From positions 1 through 56,600 of the forward strand of contig NZ_AJYQ02000091.1 of assembly GCF_000287055.2 (NCBI RefSeq): a DNA stretch of 56,600 nucleotides, in the 5' to 3' direction. The position numbers were made by a program, and so were the translations under genes. This DNA is from Vibrio genomosp. F10 str. ZF-129. Its GTDB lineage: Bacteria; Pseudomonadota; Gammaproteobacteria; Enterobacterales; Vibrionaceae. A model generated the notes under the pieces. That model did not search any database. It saw only the letters and a program-made list of their open reading frames with translations, and was not told where the DNA came from. The stretch's first letter is position 1, and every line of letters begins with the position of its first letter. This document shows positions 47,960 to 56,600 of the stretch, piece after piece.

Positions 47960-48937
47960 TTATCGCGTCATTTTTTTTACGAAAACAACCACAAACAGTG
48001 CCATGGTAAAACTGCCCATAAACGCTTCAAATGCAGCAATGAATCGAGCCACGCCAACAGGGGATATGTCCCCGTACCCTAACGTTGTAAAAGTGACCAC
48101 GCTAAAATACAAGGCGTTAAAGAACTCGAACAGATAGAAACGCCACCCTTCGATATCTTCATATATCGGGTTACTGGCGGTGGTGTCCAACACAAAATAC
48201 GCCATCGCACAGGTAAGAATAAGCCCCAATGAAAATGCAACGACTCTTATTGGCGACTCGCCATAACCACAAAAAACATCAACGGTCTTTGAAATAATAC
48301 GGTTCAAGCTCATCAATGGCATTTGATAGCGCCGATAACGCATTTCTTTTTTGAAGAATACCCCCGCGGTTTCAAATAAACCTTGTTTTTCACACTGCTT
48401 GCGAATGTTACGACACACCTCTTCAGCTTCTTGGCACAATGAGATGCTTCGCCTTCGATCACCCTCTTTCATCGCCAATCGCGTATCTATCTCTTGTTTT
48501 AACGAACCTCCCCATTCGATGTTTTCAAGTTTGGCTCGGCTCAGGTCTGCACCCAATAAATTGCAGTTATCCAATCGTGCACAATGCAAATTTGCACCAT
48601 TTAACTTGGCTTTCATCATTGATGACCCTCTTAGATCTAAGCCAAAAAAGTGAGCATCCGATAAATCTGCACGATAAAAATCCACATCTCGACACTTGTA
48701 GCCTTCTTTGTTTCCTCTATTTACCAGGTTGATATCCACCAAATTTGTTCTCGCCAACTGAAATCCATCCAAAGGTTTACCCTCGGCGGCCCAGTTTTCA
48801 ATCTTTTCACGTACATTATCATTGCTTTTGTCTACGTTTGGATCGTGCCAGTAACATAACTCCGACTCTCCACAAGATTGGTCACAACGCCAGTTATCGG
48901 GGCTTTGATAACGGCATTGGCTTTGTTCTGATTTCAT
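47960..48937 (-). CDS. Pentapeptide-repeat potassium channel
   Basis: 325 residues from ATG 48937 with GAGGGG seven bases upstream. A Cys-rich N-terminus (CRYQ...CDQSCGESELCYWH) that may bind metal, a pentapeptide block at about 60-130 (ADLSDAHFFGLDLRG, AKLNGANLHCARLDNCNLLGADLSRAKL), then two helices and the pore filter TTLGYGD (about 280-286). A two-helix K+ channel subunit with cytosolic repeat gate. The family exists in marine bacteria; the ligand is unknown. Confidence 0.9.
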   Translation of the reverse strand: MKSEQSQCRYQSPDNWRCDQSCGESELCYWHDPNVDKSNDNVREKIENWAAEGKPLDGFQLARTNLVDINLVNRGNKEGYKCRDVDFYRADLSDAHFFGLDLRGSSMMKAKLNGANLHCARLDNCNLLGADLSRAKLENIEWGGSLKQEIDTRLAMKEGDRRRSISLCQEAEEVCRNIRKQCEKQGLFETAGVFFKKEMRYRRYQMPLMSLNRIISKTVDVFCGYGESPIRVVAFSLGLILTCAMAYFVLDTTASNPIYEDIEGWRFYLFEFFNALYFSVVTFTTLGYGDISPVGVARFIAAFEAFMGSFTMALFVVVFVKKMTR

Positions 48938-49227
48938 AGTCGTACCCCTCAATAATTAATTGTAGGAGTTCGCGATTAAGTTGCCATTGAAAATCCTTTT
49001 CTTTCTTTAACCTCTCCTAAAACACGCCAAATACTTTCAAACAGCATAAATACACCACCCACTAGATTAATAAGCCAAAATAGTGAATAAATAAAGAATT
49101 AAAAACCAATTAGAAAATGCACTTCAACCAAGATATAACCCCATTCAAAATCGAACAAAGGAACAAATTAACACCTCATTAACGCCTAAATAGTTATTTC
49201 CTCGGTAAATCAAATGCAAACCAGTTT

Positions 49228-49243
49228 TGTGCACTTGTTCACA
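49228..49243 (+). promoter_or_regulatory. CRP-like site before the alanine symporter
   Basis: TGTGC-ACTTGT-TCACA matches TGTGA-N6-TCACA at 9 of 10, about 93 bases before the start codon. The rest of 48938-49335 shows no riboswitch. Confidence 0.65.
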
Positions 49244-49335
49244 TCAAGAAACCGAAACAGACAAAACTATTAACAATTACGCTACAAAACCGTTAATCTA
49301 TCGACTGAAAAATAATCACAACATAAACAGGGAAA

Positions 49336-50886
49336 ATGCTCATGCAGTCGTTCGTTGACTTTTTGAATGGAATTATCTGGAGCCCAGTGCTTATCTACTT
49401 GTGTCTTGGGGCGGGATTGTTCTATTCCATCTTGACTCGATTTGTTCAGGTTCGTCACTTTTTTGAAATGTGGCGCTTGCTACTGTCAGGAAAAAGCTCA
49501 AGTAAAGGTATCTCATCATTTCAAGCCCTAGCGGTGTCTTTATCTGGTCGAGTCGGTACGGGTAATATTGCGGGGGTTGCCGCTGCTATCGGATTTGGTG
49601 GCCCTGGGGCCGTATTCTGGATGTGGGTTGTTGCCTTCTTTGGTGCTGCAACGGCTTACACAGAGTCAACCTTAGCCCAAATCTACAAAGAAGAAGATGA
49701 AGGGCAGTTCCGCGGTGGTCCGGCTTACTACATCGAAAAAGCGATGGGTCAGAAATGGTATGCGTGGATCTTCGCAATCATGACGATTTTTGCGTGTGGT
49801 GTTCTTCTTCCTGGTGTCCAATCAAACAGTATTGGTAATGCAGTAGAAGCGGCATTCGGCTCGGGCGACATGATTGAAACCGCTATCGGCACATTCAGTT
49901 TTGCTAAAATTTTTACTGGTACGGTTGTTTGCATCATTCTTGCCTTCATTATCTTTGGTGGCGTTAAACGTATTGCTAACTTTACTCAAATCGTTGTTCC
50001 TTTCATGGCTCTTGCGTACATCATTACAGCGTTCGTGATTATCCTTCTGAACATTGGTGAAGTTCCACGTATCTTTGCCATGATCATTGGTGATGCATTT
50101 ACGCCTATGGCAGGCTTTGGTGCTGCTATCGGTTGGGGTGTTAAGCGTGGTGTTTACTCTAACGAAGCGGGACAAGGTACTGGTCCTCACGCGGCGGCGG
50201 CGGCGAGCGTTGATCACCCAGCTCAACAAGGTCTGGTTCAGTCTTTTTCTATCTACATCGATACACTACTCGTCTGTTCTGCAACGGCGTTTATGATTCT
50301 GATCACTGGTGCGTACAACGTTCACGGCGGTCCAGATGCTTTCATCGTTCAAAACATTGCTGAAAACATCAGTGCAAACGGCCCTGTATTTACTCAAATG
50401 GCAATCGAAAGTGCGCTTCCTGGTGTAGGTAAACCATTCATCGCGATTGCTTTGTTCTTCTTTGCTTTCACGACGATTCTGGCTTACTACTACATCGCGG
50501 AAACCAACATTGCTTACATCCGTAGAACGGTAAAAGTCAATGGTCTGATGTTTGTCCTTAAGCTGGTTATCATTTCCGCTGTTTTCTATGGCACGGTGAA
50601 AACAGCTAATTTAGCTTGGGCTATGGGTGACGTGGGCGTAGGCATGATGGCTTGGTTGAATATAGTGAGTATTATCATTATTTTCTTCATGTCAAAACCT
50701 GCACTAAAAGCACTGGAAGATTATGAAGAACAACAAAAGCGTGGTGTGACTGAGTTCACCTTTAACCCTATTAAACTAGGCATTAAAGGCGCGACGTACT
50801 GGGAAGAGAAGTACAAACGCAAGACAGGTAACGAACCTCAGGCTGAAGAAAAAGAAGCCAAACCTGTTGAACAACCATCAACCTAA
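49336..50886 (+). CDS. Sodium/alanine (glycine) symporter, AGCS family
   Basis: 516 residues; a second ATG at 49342 is also possible. About ten membrane helices and the family motif GRVGTGNIAGVAAAIGFGGPGAVFW... near 70-90, plus RGVYSNEAGQGTGPHAAAAA. It couples amino acid uptake to Na+. The extended charged tail (about 475-516) is not conserved. Single gene with a perfect terminator. Confidence 0.95.
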   Translation: MLMQSFVDFLNGIIWSPVLIYLCLGAGLFYSILTRFVQVRHFFEMWRLLLSGKSSSKGISSFQALAVSLSGRVGTGNIAGVAAAIGFGGPGAVFWMWVVAFFGAATAYTESTLAQIYKEEDEGQFRGGPAYYIEKAMGQKWYAWIFAIMTIFACGVLLPGVQSNSIGNAVEAAFGSGDMIETAIGTFSFAKIFTGTVVCIILAFIIFGGVKRIANFTQIVVPFMALAYIITAFVIILLNIGEVPRIFAMIIGDAFTPMAGFGAAIGWGVKRGVYSNEAGQGTGPHAAAAASVDHPAQQGLVQSFSIYIDTLLVCSATAFMILITGAYNVHGGPDAFIVQNIAENISANGPVFTQMAIESALPGVGKPFIAIALFFFAFTTILAYYYIAETNIAYIRRTVKVNGLMFVLKLVIISAVFYGTVKTANLAWAMGDVGVGMMAWLNIVSIIIIFFMSKPALKALEDYEEQQKRGVTEFTFNPIKLGIKGATYWEEKYKRKTGNEPQAEEKEAKPVEQPST

Positions 50887-50944
50887 CATTGGAGACAATA
50901 AGCCGTCACTAATGAAAATGAAGTAAATTCAGTCCAATAAACAC

Positions 50945-50976
50945 AAAGGGTTAGCAATATTGCTAACCCTTTTTAT
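50945..50976 (+). terminator. Symporter terminator
   Basis: Perfect 14-bp palindrome AAAGGGTTAGCAAT plus complement, then a T run. Confidence 0.88.
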
Positions 50977-51021
50977 TTTTATCACCTTGTATTGCGACGT
51001 ATAAGGTGAGTATTCTCAGAC

Positions 51022-51621
51022 TTAAGCCGCAATTTCTTGAGTCATTGGAATGACCTGAGCTTGCTGTTTTTCACCAATCGGCAATACAGTACGCCCGTAT
51101 TCGTTATTGATAACTTGTGCCATCGCAAAGTAAATCGCGCTTGCTCCGCAGAAGATACCTTCAAAACCAGCGATAGTGCCGATTAGTTCGCTGCCAGTGA
51201 AATCACGAGCTGCAAGTAGGAAGAACAAGATAGTTAGTGAACCGAATACAACTTGCTTCGCCACTGGGTAGCATAGAGAGCCGATGAACATGAAGCCTGT
51301 GAAGATGCCCCATAGTAGTAGGTACCAACCCATGAATGCTGCAGGGCTTGCAGGTAGGCCCATGTAAGGCATCACGATTAAACCAACCAAAGACAACCAG
51401 AATAGGCCGTAAGAAGTAAACGCAGTTGTACCGAACGTGTCACCACGTTTGAAACACATTGTGCCCACGATAACTTGGCTCAATCCGCCATAAAAGATTC
51501 CCATCGCTAGAATCATTGAATCCATAGGAAAAAATCCCGCATTATGGATGTTTAGCAGGATGGTTGTCATACCAAACCCCATTAATCCAAGGGGCGCAGG
51601 GTTTGCTAGTTTCGTTGACAT
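51022..51621 (-). CDS. SatP/YaaH acetate-succinate transporter
   Basis: 199 residues, six membrane helices, signature [11 protein letters not shown] near the start. GPR1/FUN34/YaaH family, which exchanges acetate and succinate with protons. AAGG precedes the ATG by eight bases. Single gene. Confidence 0.93.
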   Translation of the reverse strand: MSTKLANPAPLGLMGFGMTTILLNIHNAGFFPMDSMILAMGIFYGGLSQVIVGTMCFKRGDTFGTTAFTSYGLFWLSLVGLIVMPYMGLPASPAAFMGWYLLLWGIFTGFMFIGSLCYPVAKQVVFGSLTILFFLLAARDFTGSELIGTIAGFEGIFCGASAIYFAMAQVINNEYGRTVLPIGEKQQAQVIPMTQEIAA

Positions 51622-51743
51622 CTCACTTACCTTTTAAAAAATAGTTATAAAATTTACACGCGGAGTTTAATCCTGAGTGCTATAAAAAGGAAATGTCGTT
51701 AACGAAAACTAAGATTGCAGTTCGATCATAAGAAAGATAGAGC

Positions 51744-51777
51744 CAAAAAAAGCCTCGCAATAACATCACGAGGCTTT
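51744..51777 (-). terminator. guaBA terminator
   Basis: AAAGCCTCG / CGAGGCTTT stem with T run on the minus strand, just after guaA. Confidence 0.85.
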
Positions 51778-51808
51778 CCTATTCTGATAGACCTAATCTA
51801 TTGAAAGA

Positions 51809-53362
51809 TTATTCCCATTCGATAGTTGCAGGTGGCTTACCTGAAATATCGTAAACAACACGAGAGATGCCATCGACTTCATTGATGATACGGTTAGAAA
51901 CCTTACCTAAGAAGTCATATGGTAGGTGTGCCCAATGCGCCGTCATAAAGTCGATGGTTTCTACTGCACGTAGCGATACAACCCAATCGTACTTACGACC
52001 ATCGCCCATTACGCCAACTGAACGTACTGGTAGGAATACCGTGAATGCTTGAGATACTTTGTGGTAAAGGTCAGCAGCGTGAAGCTCTTCAATGAAGATA
52101 GCATCTGCGCGACGTAGTAGATCACAGTACTCTTTCTTCACTTCGCCAAGTACACGAACACCTAGACCTGGACCTGGGAACGGGTGGCGGTAAAGCATGT
52201 TGTATGGAAGACCAAGCTCTAGACCGATCTTACGTACTTCATCTTTAAACAGCTCACGTAAAGGCTCAACAAGGCCCATTTCCATATCATCAGGAAGACC
52301 ACCAACGTTGTGGTGAGATTTGATTACGTGTGCTTTACCTGTCTTAGATGCTGCAGACTCGATGACATCTGGGTAGATAGTACCCTGAGCTAGCCATTTA
52401 GCATTCTTCAGTTTCTTAGACTCTTCATCGAAGATATCTACGAATACGTGACCGATGATCTTACGCTTCGCTTCTGGTTCAGCTTCACCTTCCAGAGCGT
52501 TAAGGAAACGTTCTTCAGCATCTACTTTGATGATGTTTAGGCCAAACTTGTTGCCGAACATCTCCATAACCTGCTCACCTTCGTTTAAACGAAGAAGGCC
52601 GTTATCTACAAATACACAGGTTAGTTTATCGCCGATAGCGCGGTGAGCAAGCATCGCAACTACAGATGAATCAACACCACCAGAAAGACCAAGGATAACT
52701 TCGTCATCACCTACTTGTTCTTTAATACGTGCAACAGCGTCTTCGATAATCGATTCAGATGTCCATAAACGCTCACAACCACATACATTCAGTACGAAGT
52801 TTTCTAGCATTTTTAGGCCATTTTTCGTGTGCGTCACTTCCGGGTGAAACTGTACGCCGTAGTATTTCTTCTCTTCATTTGCCATCGCAGCGTATGGACA
52901 AGTGTCTGTTTGTGCGATTTTAACGAAGTCAGATGGAATCTCGACCACTTTGTCACCGTGACTCATCCAAACATCTTGAGTCGTCTCAAGGTCAGCGAAA
53001 AGTGCTGATTCGCCCGTTACTTGGACCGCTGCGTAACCAAATTCACGCTCATTCGAACCTGCAACCTTACCACCCAGTTGCTCAGCCATGGTCTGCATGC
53101 CATAACAGACACCAAATACAGGAACGCCTGAATCAAATACGTACTGAGGTGCACGTGGAGAGTTCTGTTCCGTTACACTTTCAGGGCCGCCAGATAGGAT
53201 GATACCGTCTGGATTGAATTCACGAATATCCGCTTCTTCTACGTCCCAGCTCCAAAGTTCACAGTAAACACCGATTTCACGAATACGACGAGCAACAAGC
53301 TGCGTATATTGAGAGCCGAAATCCAGAATCAGAATACGTTGGTCATGAATATTTTTAGTCAT
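51809..53362 (-). CDS. guaA: GMP synthase (glutamine-hydrolysing)
   Basis: 517 residues. Glutaminase domain with Cys in GVCYGMQ and the HPE pair in [11 protein letters not shown] pyrophosphatase domain with the P-loop [10 protein letters not shown]-terminal dimer domain ending TIEWE. It converts XMP to GMP. Second gene of guaBA, 131 bases after guaB. Confidence 0.98.
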   Translation of the reverse strand: MTKNIHDQRILILDFGSQYTQLVARRIREIGVYCELWSWDVEEADIREFNPDGIILSGGPESVTEQNSPRAPQYVFDSGVPVFGVCYGMQTMAEQLGGKVAGSNEREFGYAAVQVTGESALFADLETTQDVWMSHGDKVVEIPSDFVKIAQTDTCPYAAMANEEKKYYGVQFHPEVTHTKNGLKMLENFVLNVCGCERLWTSESIIEDAVARIKEQVGDDEVILGLSGGVDSSVVAMLAHRAIGDKLTCVFVDNGLLRLNEGEQVMEMFGNKFGLNIIKVDAEERFLNALEGEAEPEAKRKIIGHVFVDIFDEESKKLKNAKWLAQGTIYPDVIESAASKTGKAHVIKSHHNVGGLPDDMEMGLVEPLRELFKDEVRKIGLELGLPYNMLYRHPFPGPGLGVRVLGEVKKEYCDLLRRADAIFIEELHAADLYHKVSQAFTVFLPVRSVGVMGDGRKYDWVVSLRAVETIDFMTAHWAHLPYDFLGKVSNRIINEVDGISRVVYDISGKPPATIEWE

Positions 53363-53493
53363 TTGAGGTAATCTTATTAGCTAAATAATGAAACGGAGAC
53401 GAGTTTACTCGCCTCTTATTAAGTCTTCAAGCGGTAAGGCAATCGTTTTCGCAGGGCGACTTCATCACTGAAATAGCCTCAACGAACCTACCA

Positions 53494-54957
53494 TTAACCT
53501 AGACGGTAATTAGGTGCTTCTTTTGTAATTTGAACATCATGCACGTGAGATTCGGCCATACCTGCTCCAGAAATACGAACAAATTCAGCTTTAGTACGCA
53601 TATCTTCAACAGTCGCAGAACCTGTTAGACCCATGCTTGAGCGAAGACCGCCCATTTGCTGATGTACGATTTCTTTCAAACGGCCTTTATATGCGATGCG
53701 ACCTTCAATACCTTCTGGAACAAGCTTGTCTGCAGCGTTATCAGATTGGAAGTAACGGTCAGAAGAACCTTGAGACATAGCGCCAAGAGACCCCATACCA
53801 CGGTATGACTTGTAAGAACGACCGTTGTAAAGGATAACTTCACCCGGTGCTTCTTCAGTACCCGCGAACATTGATCCAACCATCACACAAGATGCGCCAG
53901 CAACGATAGCTTTACAGATATCGCCAGAGAAGCGGATACCGCCATCTGCAATGACTGGAATACCGTATTCGTTCGCTACTTCAGCTGCGTCTGCGATGGC
54001 TGTTACTTGCGGAACACCAACACCCGTAACGATACGAGTCGTACAAATTGAACCCGGGCCGATACCCACTTTAACCGCACTGACACCGGCTTCGATAAGA
54101 GCACGAGCGCCAGCGCCTGTTGCTACGTTACCACCAATGATTTGTAGATCAGGGTATGCAGCACGAGTTTCACGAATACGGTTAAGTACGCCTTCAGAGT
54201 GACCGTGTGATGAGTCGATGAGTAGAACGTCTACACCCGCTTCAACAAGAGCAGCAACGCGCTCTTCGTTACCAGCACCAGCACCAACAGCTGCACCGAC
54301 ACGTAGGCTGCCGCGCTCATCTTTACAAGCGTTTGGTTTACGTTCTGCTTTATGGAAATCTTTTGCAGTGATCATTCCAGTGAGTTGGAAGTCATCATTG
54401 ACAACAAGCACTTTTTCAACGCGCGCTTCATGCATTTTCTCTTGAACTTCTTCACGAGTTGCACCTTCCTTAACAGAAGCAAGGCGAGCTTTAGGCGTCA
54501 TTACCGCATCCACTTTCTTAGAAAGATCAGTAACAAAACGAACGTCACGGCCAGTAATAATACCAACAAGTTCGTTTGTTTCAGTAACAACAGGGAAACC
54601 GGCAAAACCGTGTTTTTGAGTAAGGGCTACAACATCAGCGATTGTCGCGTCAGGGTTTACAGTTACTGGGTGAGAAACCACACCCGCTTCGTAAATTTTA
54701 ACCTGATGAACCATTTCAGCTTGCTGCTCGATTGACATATTCTTATGAATAAAACCAATGCCACCTTCTTGCGCGAGGGCAATTGCTAGGCGCGCTTCCG
54801 TAACAGTATCCATCGATGCAGAGATCATTGGGATGTTTAAAGAAATGTTTTTCGTCAACTGAGTGCGAAGATCAGCGGTGTTCGGAAGAACAGTAGAGTG
54901 TGCAGGGACGAGTAAAACGTCATCAAACGTTAAAGCTTCTTTTGCGATTCGTAGCAT
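53494..54957 (-). CDS. guaB: IMP dehydrogenase
   Basis: 487 residues from ATG 54957 (a TTG two codons upstream is possible). Barrel with catalytic Cys in GPGSICTTR, the mobile flap [10 protein letters not shown], and two CBS domains (about 95-205). It converts IMP to XMP with NAD. First gene of guaBA. Confidence 0.98.
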   Translation of the reverse strand: MLRIAKEALTFDDVLLVPAHSTVLPNTADLRTQLTKNISLNIPMISASMDTVTEARLAIALAQEGGIGFIHKNMSIEQQAEMVHQVKIYEAGVVSHPVTVNPDATIADVVALTQKHGFAGFPVVTETNELVGIITGRDVRFVTDLSKKVDAVMTPKARLASVKEGATREEVQEKMHEARVEKVLVVNDDFQLTGMITAKDFHKAERKPNACKDERGSLRVGAAVGAGAGNEERVAALVEAGVDVLLIDSSHGHSEGVLNRIRETRAAYPDLQIIGGNVATGAGARALIEAGVSAVKVGIGPGSICTTRIVTGVGVPQVTAIADAAEVANEYGIPVIADGGIRFSGDICKAIVAGASCVMVGSMFAGTEEAPGEVILYNGRSYKSYRGMGSLGAMSQGSSDRYFQSDNAADKLVPEGIEGRIAYKGRLKEIVHQQMGGLRSSMGLTGSATVEDMRTKAEFVRISGAGMAESHVHDVQITKEAPNYRLG

Positions 54958-55049
54958 TTGCAATATCTCACAACAAAGGTGTTAAAGGGAATAAATCCGA
55001 CTCTATCGTTTCGCATAACAGAGTCATTTGGATTTGATATTGCAGACGG

Positions 55050-55078
55050 ATTATACGCAGGGCGCAATCGCTTGGCTA
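55050..55078 (-). promoter_or_regulatory. guaBA promoter with PurR-like box
   Basis: -10 TATAAT (55050-55055) on the minus strand; a GCGCAATCGCTTGGCT site at 55062-55077 matches the PurR consensus at 11 of 16, with the core GCAAnCGnTTG kept, between -35 and -10. Confidence 0.55.
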
Positions 55079-55166
55079 CACATTTATCTAACTTTAATTT
55101 GCATTTACCCCCTTGCTATGTATTATATTGCCGCTAACTTCCATACTCACGCCCAAGAGTTTAGCT

Positions 55167-56498
55167 GTGCCCTCTCTGACTAACCCAAATATCTTTACTG
55201 TCTCTCGCCTTAATTCTGAAGTCCGATTACTGCTTGAAAATCAGATGGGTATTGTTTGGCTAGTCGGCGAAATCTCAAACTTCTCATCCCCCGTCTCTGG
55301 TCATTGGTACCTCACGCTTAAAGATTCCCGCGCTCAAGTAAAATGTGCAATGTTTAAAGGGAACAATCGCCGAGTCACTTTTAAACCCAAAAATGGCCAA
55401 CAGGTATTAGTGAAAGCACGACTTTCTCTTTATGAACCTCGTGGCGATTACCAGTTGATTATTGACAGCATGCAGCCAGAAGGTGATGGCCAGCTGCAGC
55501 AGCAATTTGATGAGTTAAAAATGAAGCTCGCCGCAGAAGGGCTATTTGCACAAACCAATAAATCTCAGCTGCCAGAAAACCCTAAGTGTGTGGGCGTCAT
55601 TACATCGAAAACGGGAGCGGCTCTTTTTGATATTCTTGATGTACTAAAACGTCGAGATCCAAGCTTACCGGTGATCGTATATCCAACCCTTGTACAAGGT
55701 AATGATGCCGCAATCCAGATTGCACAAGCCATTGGACGAGCAAACAGTCGGCAAGAATGTGATGTTCTCATAGTTGGCCGTGGTGGTGGCTCTCTGGAAG
55801 ATCTTTGGTGTTTTAACAATGAGACCGTTGCTCGGACCATCGCAGCCAGCCAGATTCCAATTATCAGTGCAGTAGGTCACGAGATTGATGTCACTATCGC
55901 TGATTTTGTCGCTGACATGCGAGCGCCCACGCCTTCAGCCGCAGCAGAACTGGTCAGTCGTGATACCAGCAATAAATCTCAGTCTTTTGCTGCAAAGCAG
56001 CGAAACCTGATTAATGCCATGCGTCATTACATGTCGCTACAGAGCGCCAATGTGTCACAGCTCACTCATCGATTAGACAAGCAACACCCGAGCGTTCAAC
56101 TCCAGCAACAAAGCCAACAAATCGACCAACTCGAAGCTCGTCTAGTTCATGTATCAAAGCAATACTTAAATCATCACCAGACCAGGCTCAATAACCTCGC
56201 GCACAAGTTACAACTGCACTCTCCTGCAATGCAATTGAGTAAACAAACGTCTCACTTATCTCGCTCAGAGCAAAAACTCATTGATGCCATGAAAAGTCTG
56301 TTAGTCAATCGCCGTTACCAGTTCAATTTGATGACCGAAAAGCTGGATACGGTTAGCCCTCTTGCTACATTACTGCGTGGCTATTCGATTACTAAAGACA
56401 ATCGTGAAAATGTGATTACTCATCATGATCAAGTCAAAACAGGTGATCAGATCACAACTCGCTTAGCTGATGGCGAAATACAGTCAATCGTTAGGTAG
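55167..56498 (+). CDS. xseA: Exonuclease VII large subunit
   Basis: 443 residues from GTG 55167; an in-frame ATG at 55113 would add 18 hydrophobic residues not seen in the family. N-terminal OB fold ([18 protein letters not shown]), core with [18 protein letters not shown] and [14 protein letters not shown]...[28 protein letters not shown], then a long coiled coil. It degrades single-stranded DNA with XseB. Divergent from guaB. Confidence 0.96.
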   Translation: MPSLTNPNIFTVSRLNSEVRLLLENQMGIVWLVGEISNFSSPVSGHWYLTLKDSRAQVKCAMFKGNNRRVTFKPKNGQQVLVKARLSLYEPRGDYQLIIDSMQPEGDGQLQQQFDELKMKLAAEGLFAQTNKSQLPENPKCVGVITSKTGAALFDILDVLKRRDPSLPVIVYPTLVQGNDAAIQIAQAIGRANSRQECDVLIVGRGGGSLEDLWCFNNETVARTIAASQIPIISAVGHEIDVTIADFVADMRAPTPSAAAELVSRDTSNKSQSFAAKQRNLINAMRHYMSLQSANVSQLTHRLDKQHPSVQLQQQSQQIDQLEARLVHVSKQYLNHHQTRLNNLAHKLQLHSPAMQLSKQTSHLSRSEQKLIDAMKSLLVNRRYQFNLMTEKLDTVSPLATLLRGYSITKDNRENVITHHDQVKTGDQITTRLADGEIQSIVR

Positions 56499-56551
56499 CG
56501 TGTGCATTAGCTGGTTAGCCTAAGTACAGATTCAGTCACTCAATACTGATG

Positions 56552-56600
56552 CTCTAATCTCTAATCTCTGATCTCTAATCTCTAATCTCTAATCTCTAAT
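56552..56600 (+). repeat. Tandem heptanucleotide repeat CTCTAAT
   Basis: Seven units (one reads CTCTGAT), running off the window end. It starts 54 bases after the xseA stop. True length is unknown here. Confidence 0.92.

Noticed and set aside
48938..49335. Possible glycine riboswitch before the AGCS symporter
   Set aside because: Vibrio has glycine riboswitches before some such genes, but I found no matching conserved stems; only a CRP-like site is visible.

Overview
The window is chromosomal DNA from a Vibrio (Vibrionaceae, Gammaproteobacteria). The tmRNA tag reads ANDENYALAA. The gene order purL - mltF - tadA - minor pilin cluster - dnaJ - dnaK - grpE - nadK - recN - bamE - rnfH/ratA - smpB - ssrA is the order I know from Vibrio cholerae chromosome 1, where the VPI-1 island sits at the same ssrA gene. 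No database search was possible; all family names come from reading the sequence.

Left core (1-23,981): a DUF3622-type small protein, a CHASE4-like/GGDEF diguanylate cyclase, purL with a PurR box, the lytic transglycosylase mltF, a 44-residue basic peptide behind a 16-bp tandem repeat, tadA, an AbgT transporter, five type IV minor pilin genes (four leftward, one divergent), the heat-shock genes dnaK-dnaJ and grpE with sigma-32-like promoters, nadK, recN behind two LexA boxes, bamE, ratA-rnfH, smpB and ssrA.

Island (23,983-34,054): an 18-bp copy of the ssrA 3' end at 34,037-34,054 closes a roughly 10-kb element. It carries its own ssrA terminator, a tyrosine integrase, a second recombinase with an altered active site, a RepA-like AAA ATPase, a large palindrome of TGTGACA repeats, several membrane proteins of unknown function, a two-gene unit (small membrane protein plus ParA/MinD-like ATPase with a membrane tail) behind a palindromic operator, and a small protein with a His-x-His motif that may be a relaxase or Rep. 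The unknown membrane proteins and the ParA-like pair are the best candidates for an undescribed system, perhaps defence or inter-element competition. The original ssrA terminator is stranded just beyond the right end.

Scar region (34,055-36,573): a hipBA toxin-antitoxin operon controlled by four ACAAC-N6-GTTGT palindromes spaced exactly 30 bp apart, then a degenerate att-like sequence and a 27-codon remnant of a second integrase start. This suggests a tandem or earlier island at the same locus.

Right core (36,574-56,600): a beta-CASP metallo-hydrolase, an HflX-type GTPase, a lone degenerate nuclease-like domain, metY, a tight six-gene leftward operon (dedA, ATP-grasp, DinB-like, NRDE/TANGO2-like, YHS, olsF-like), a pentapeptide-repeat potassium channel, an alanine symporter with a CRP site, satP-like, guaA, guaB with a PurR-like box, and xseA. 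The window ends inside a heptanucleotide repeat.
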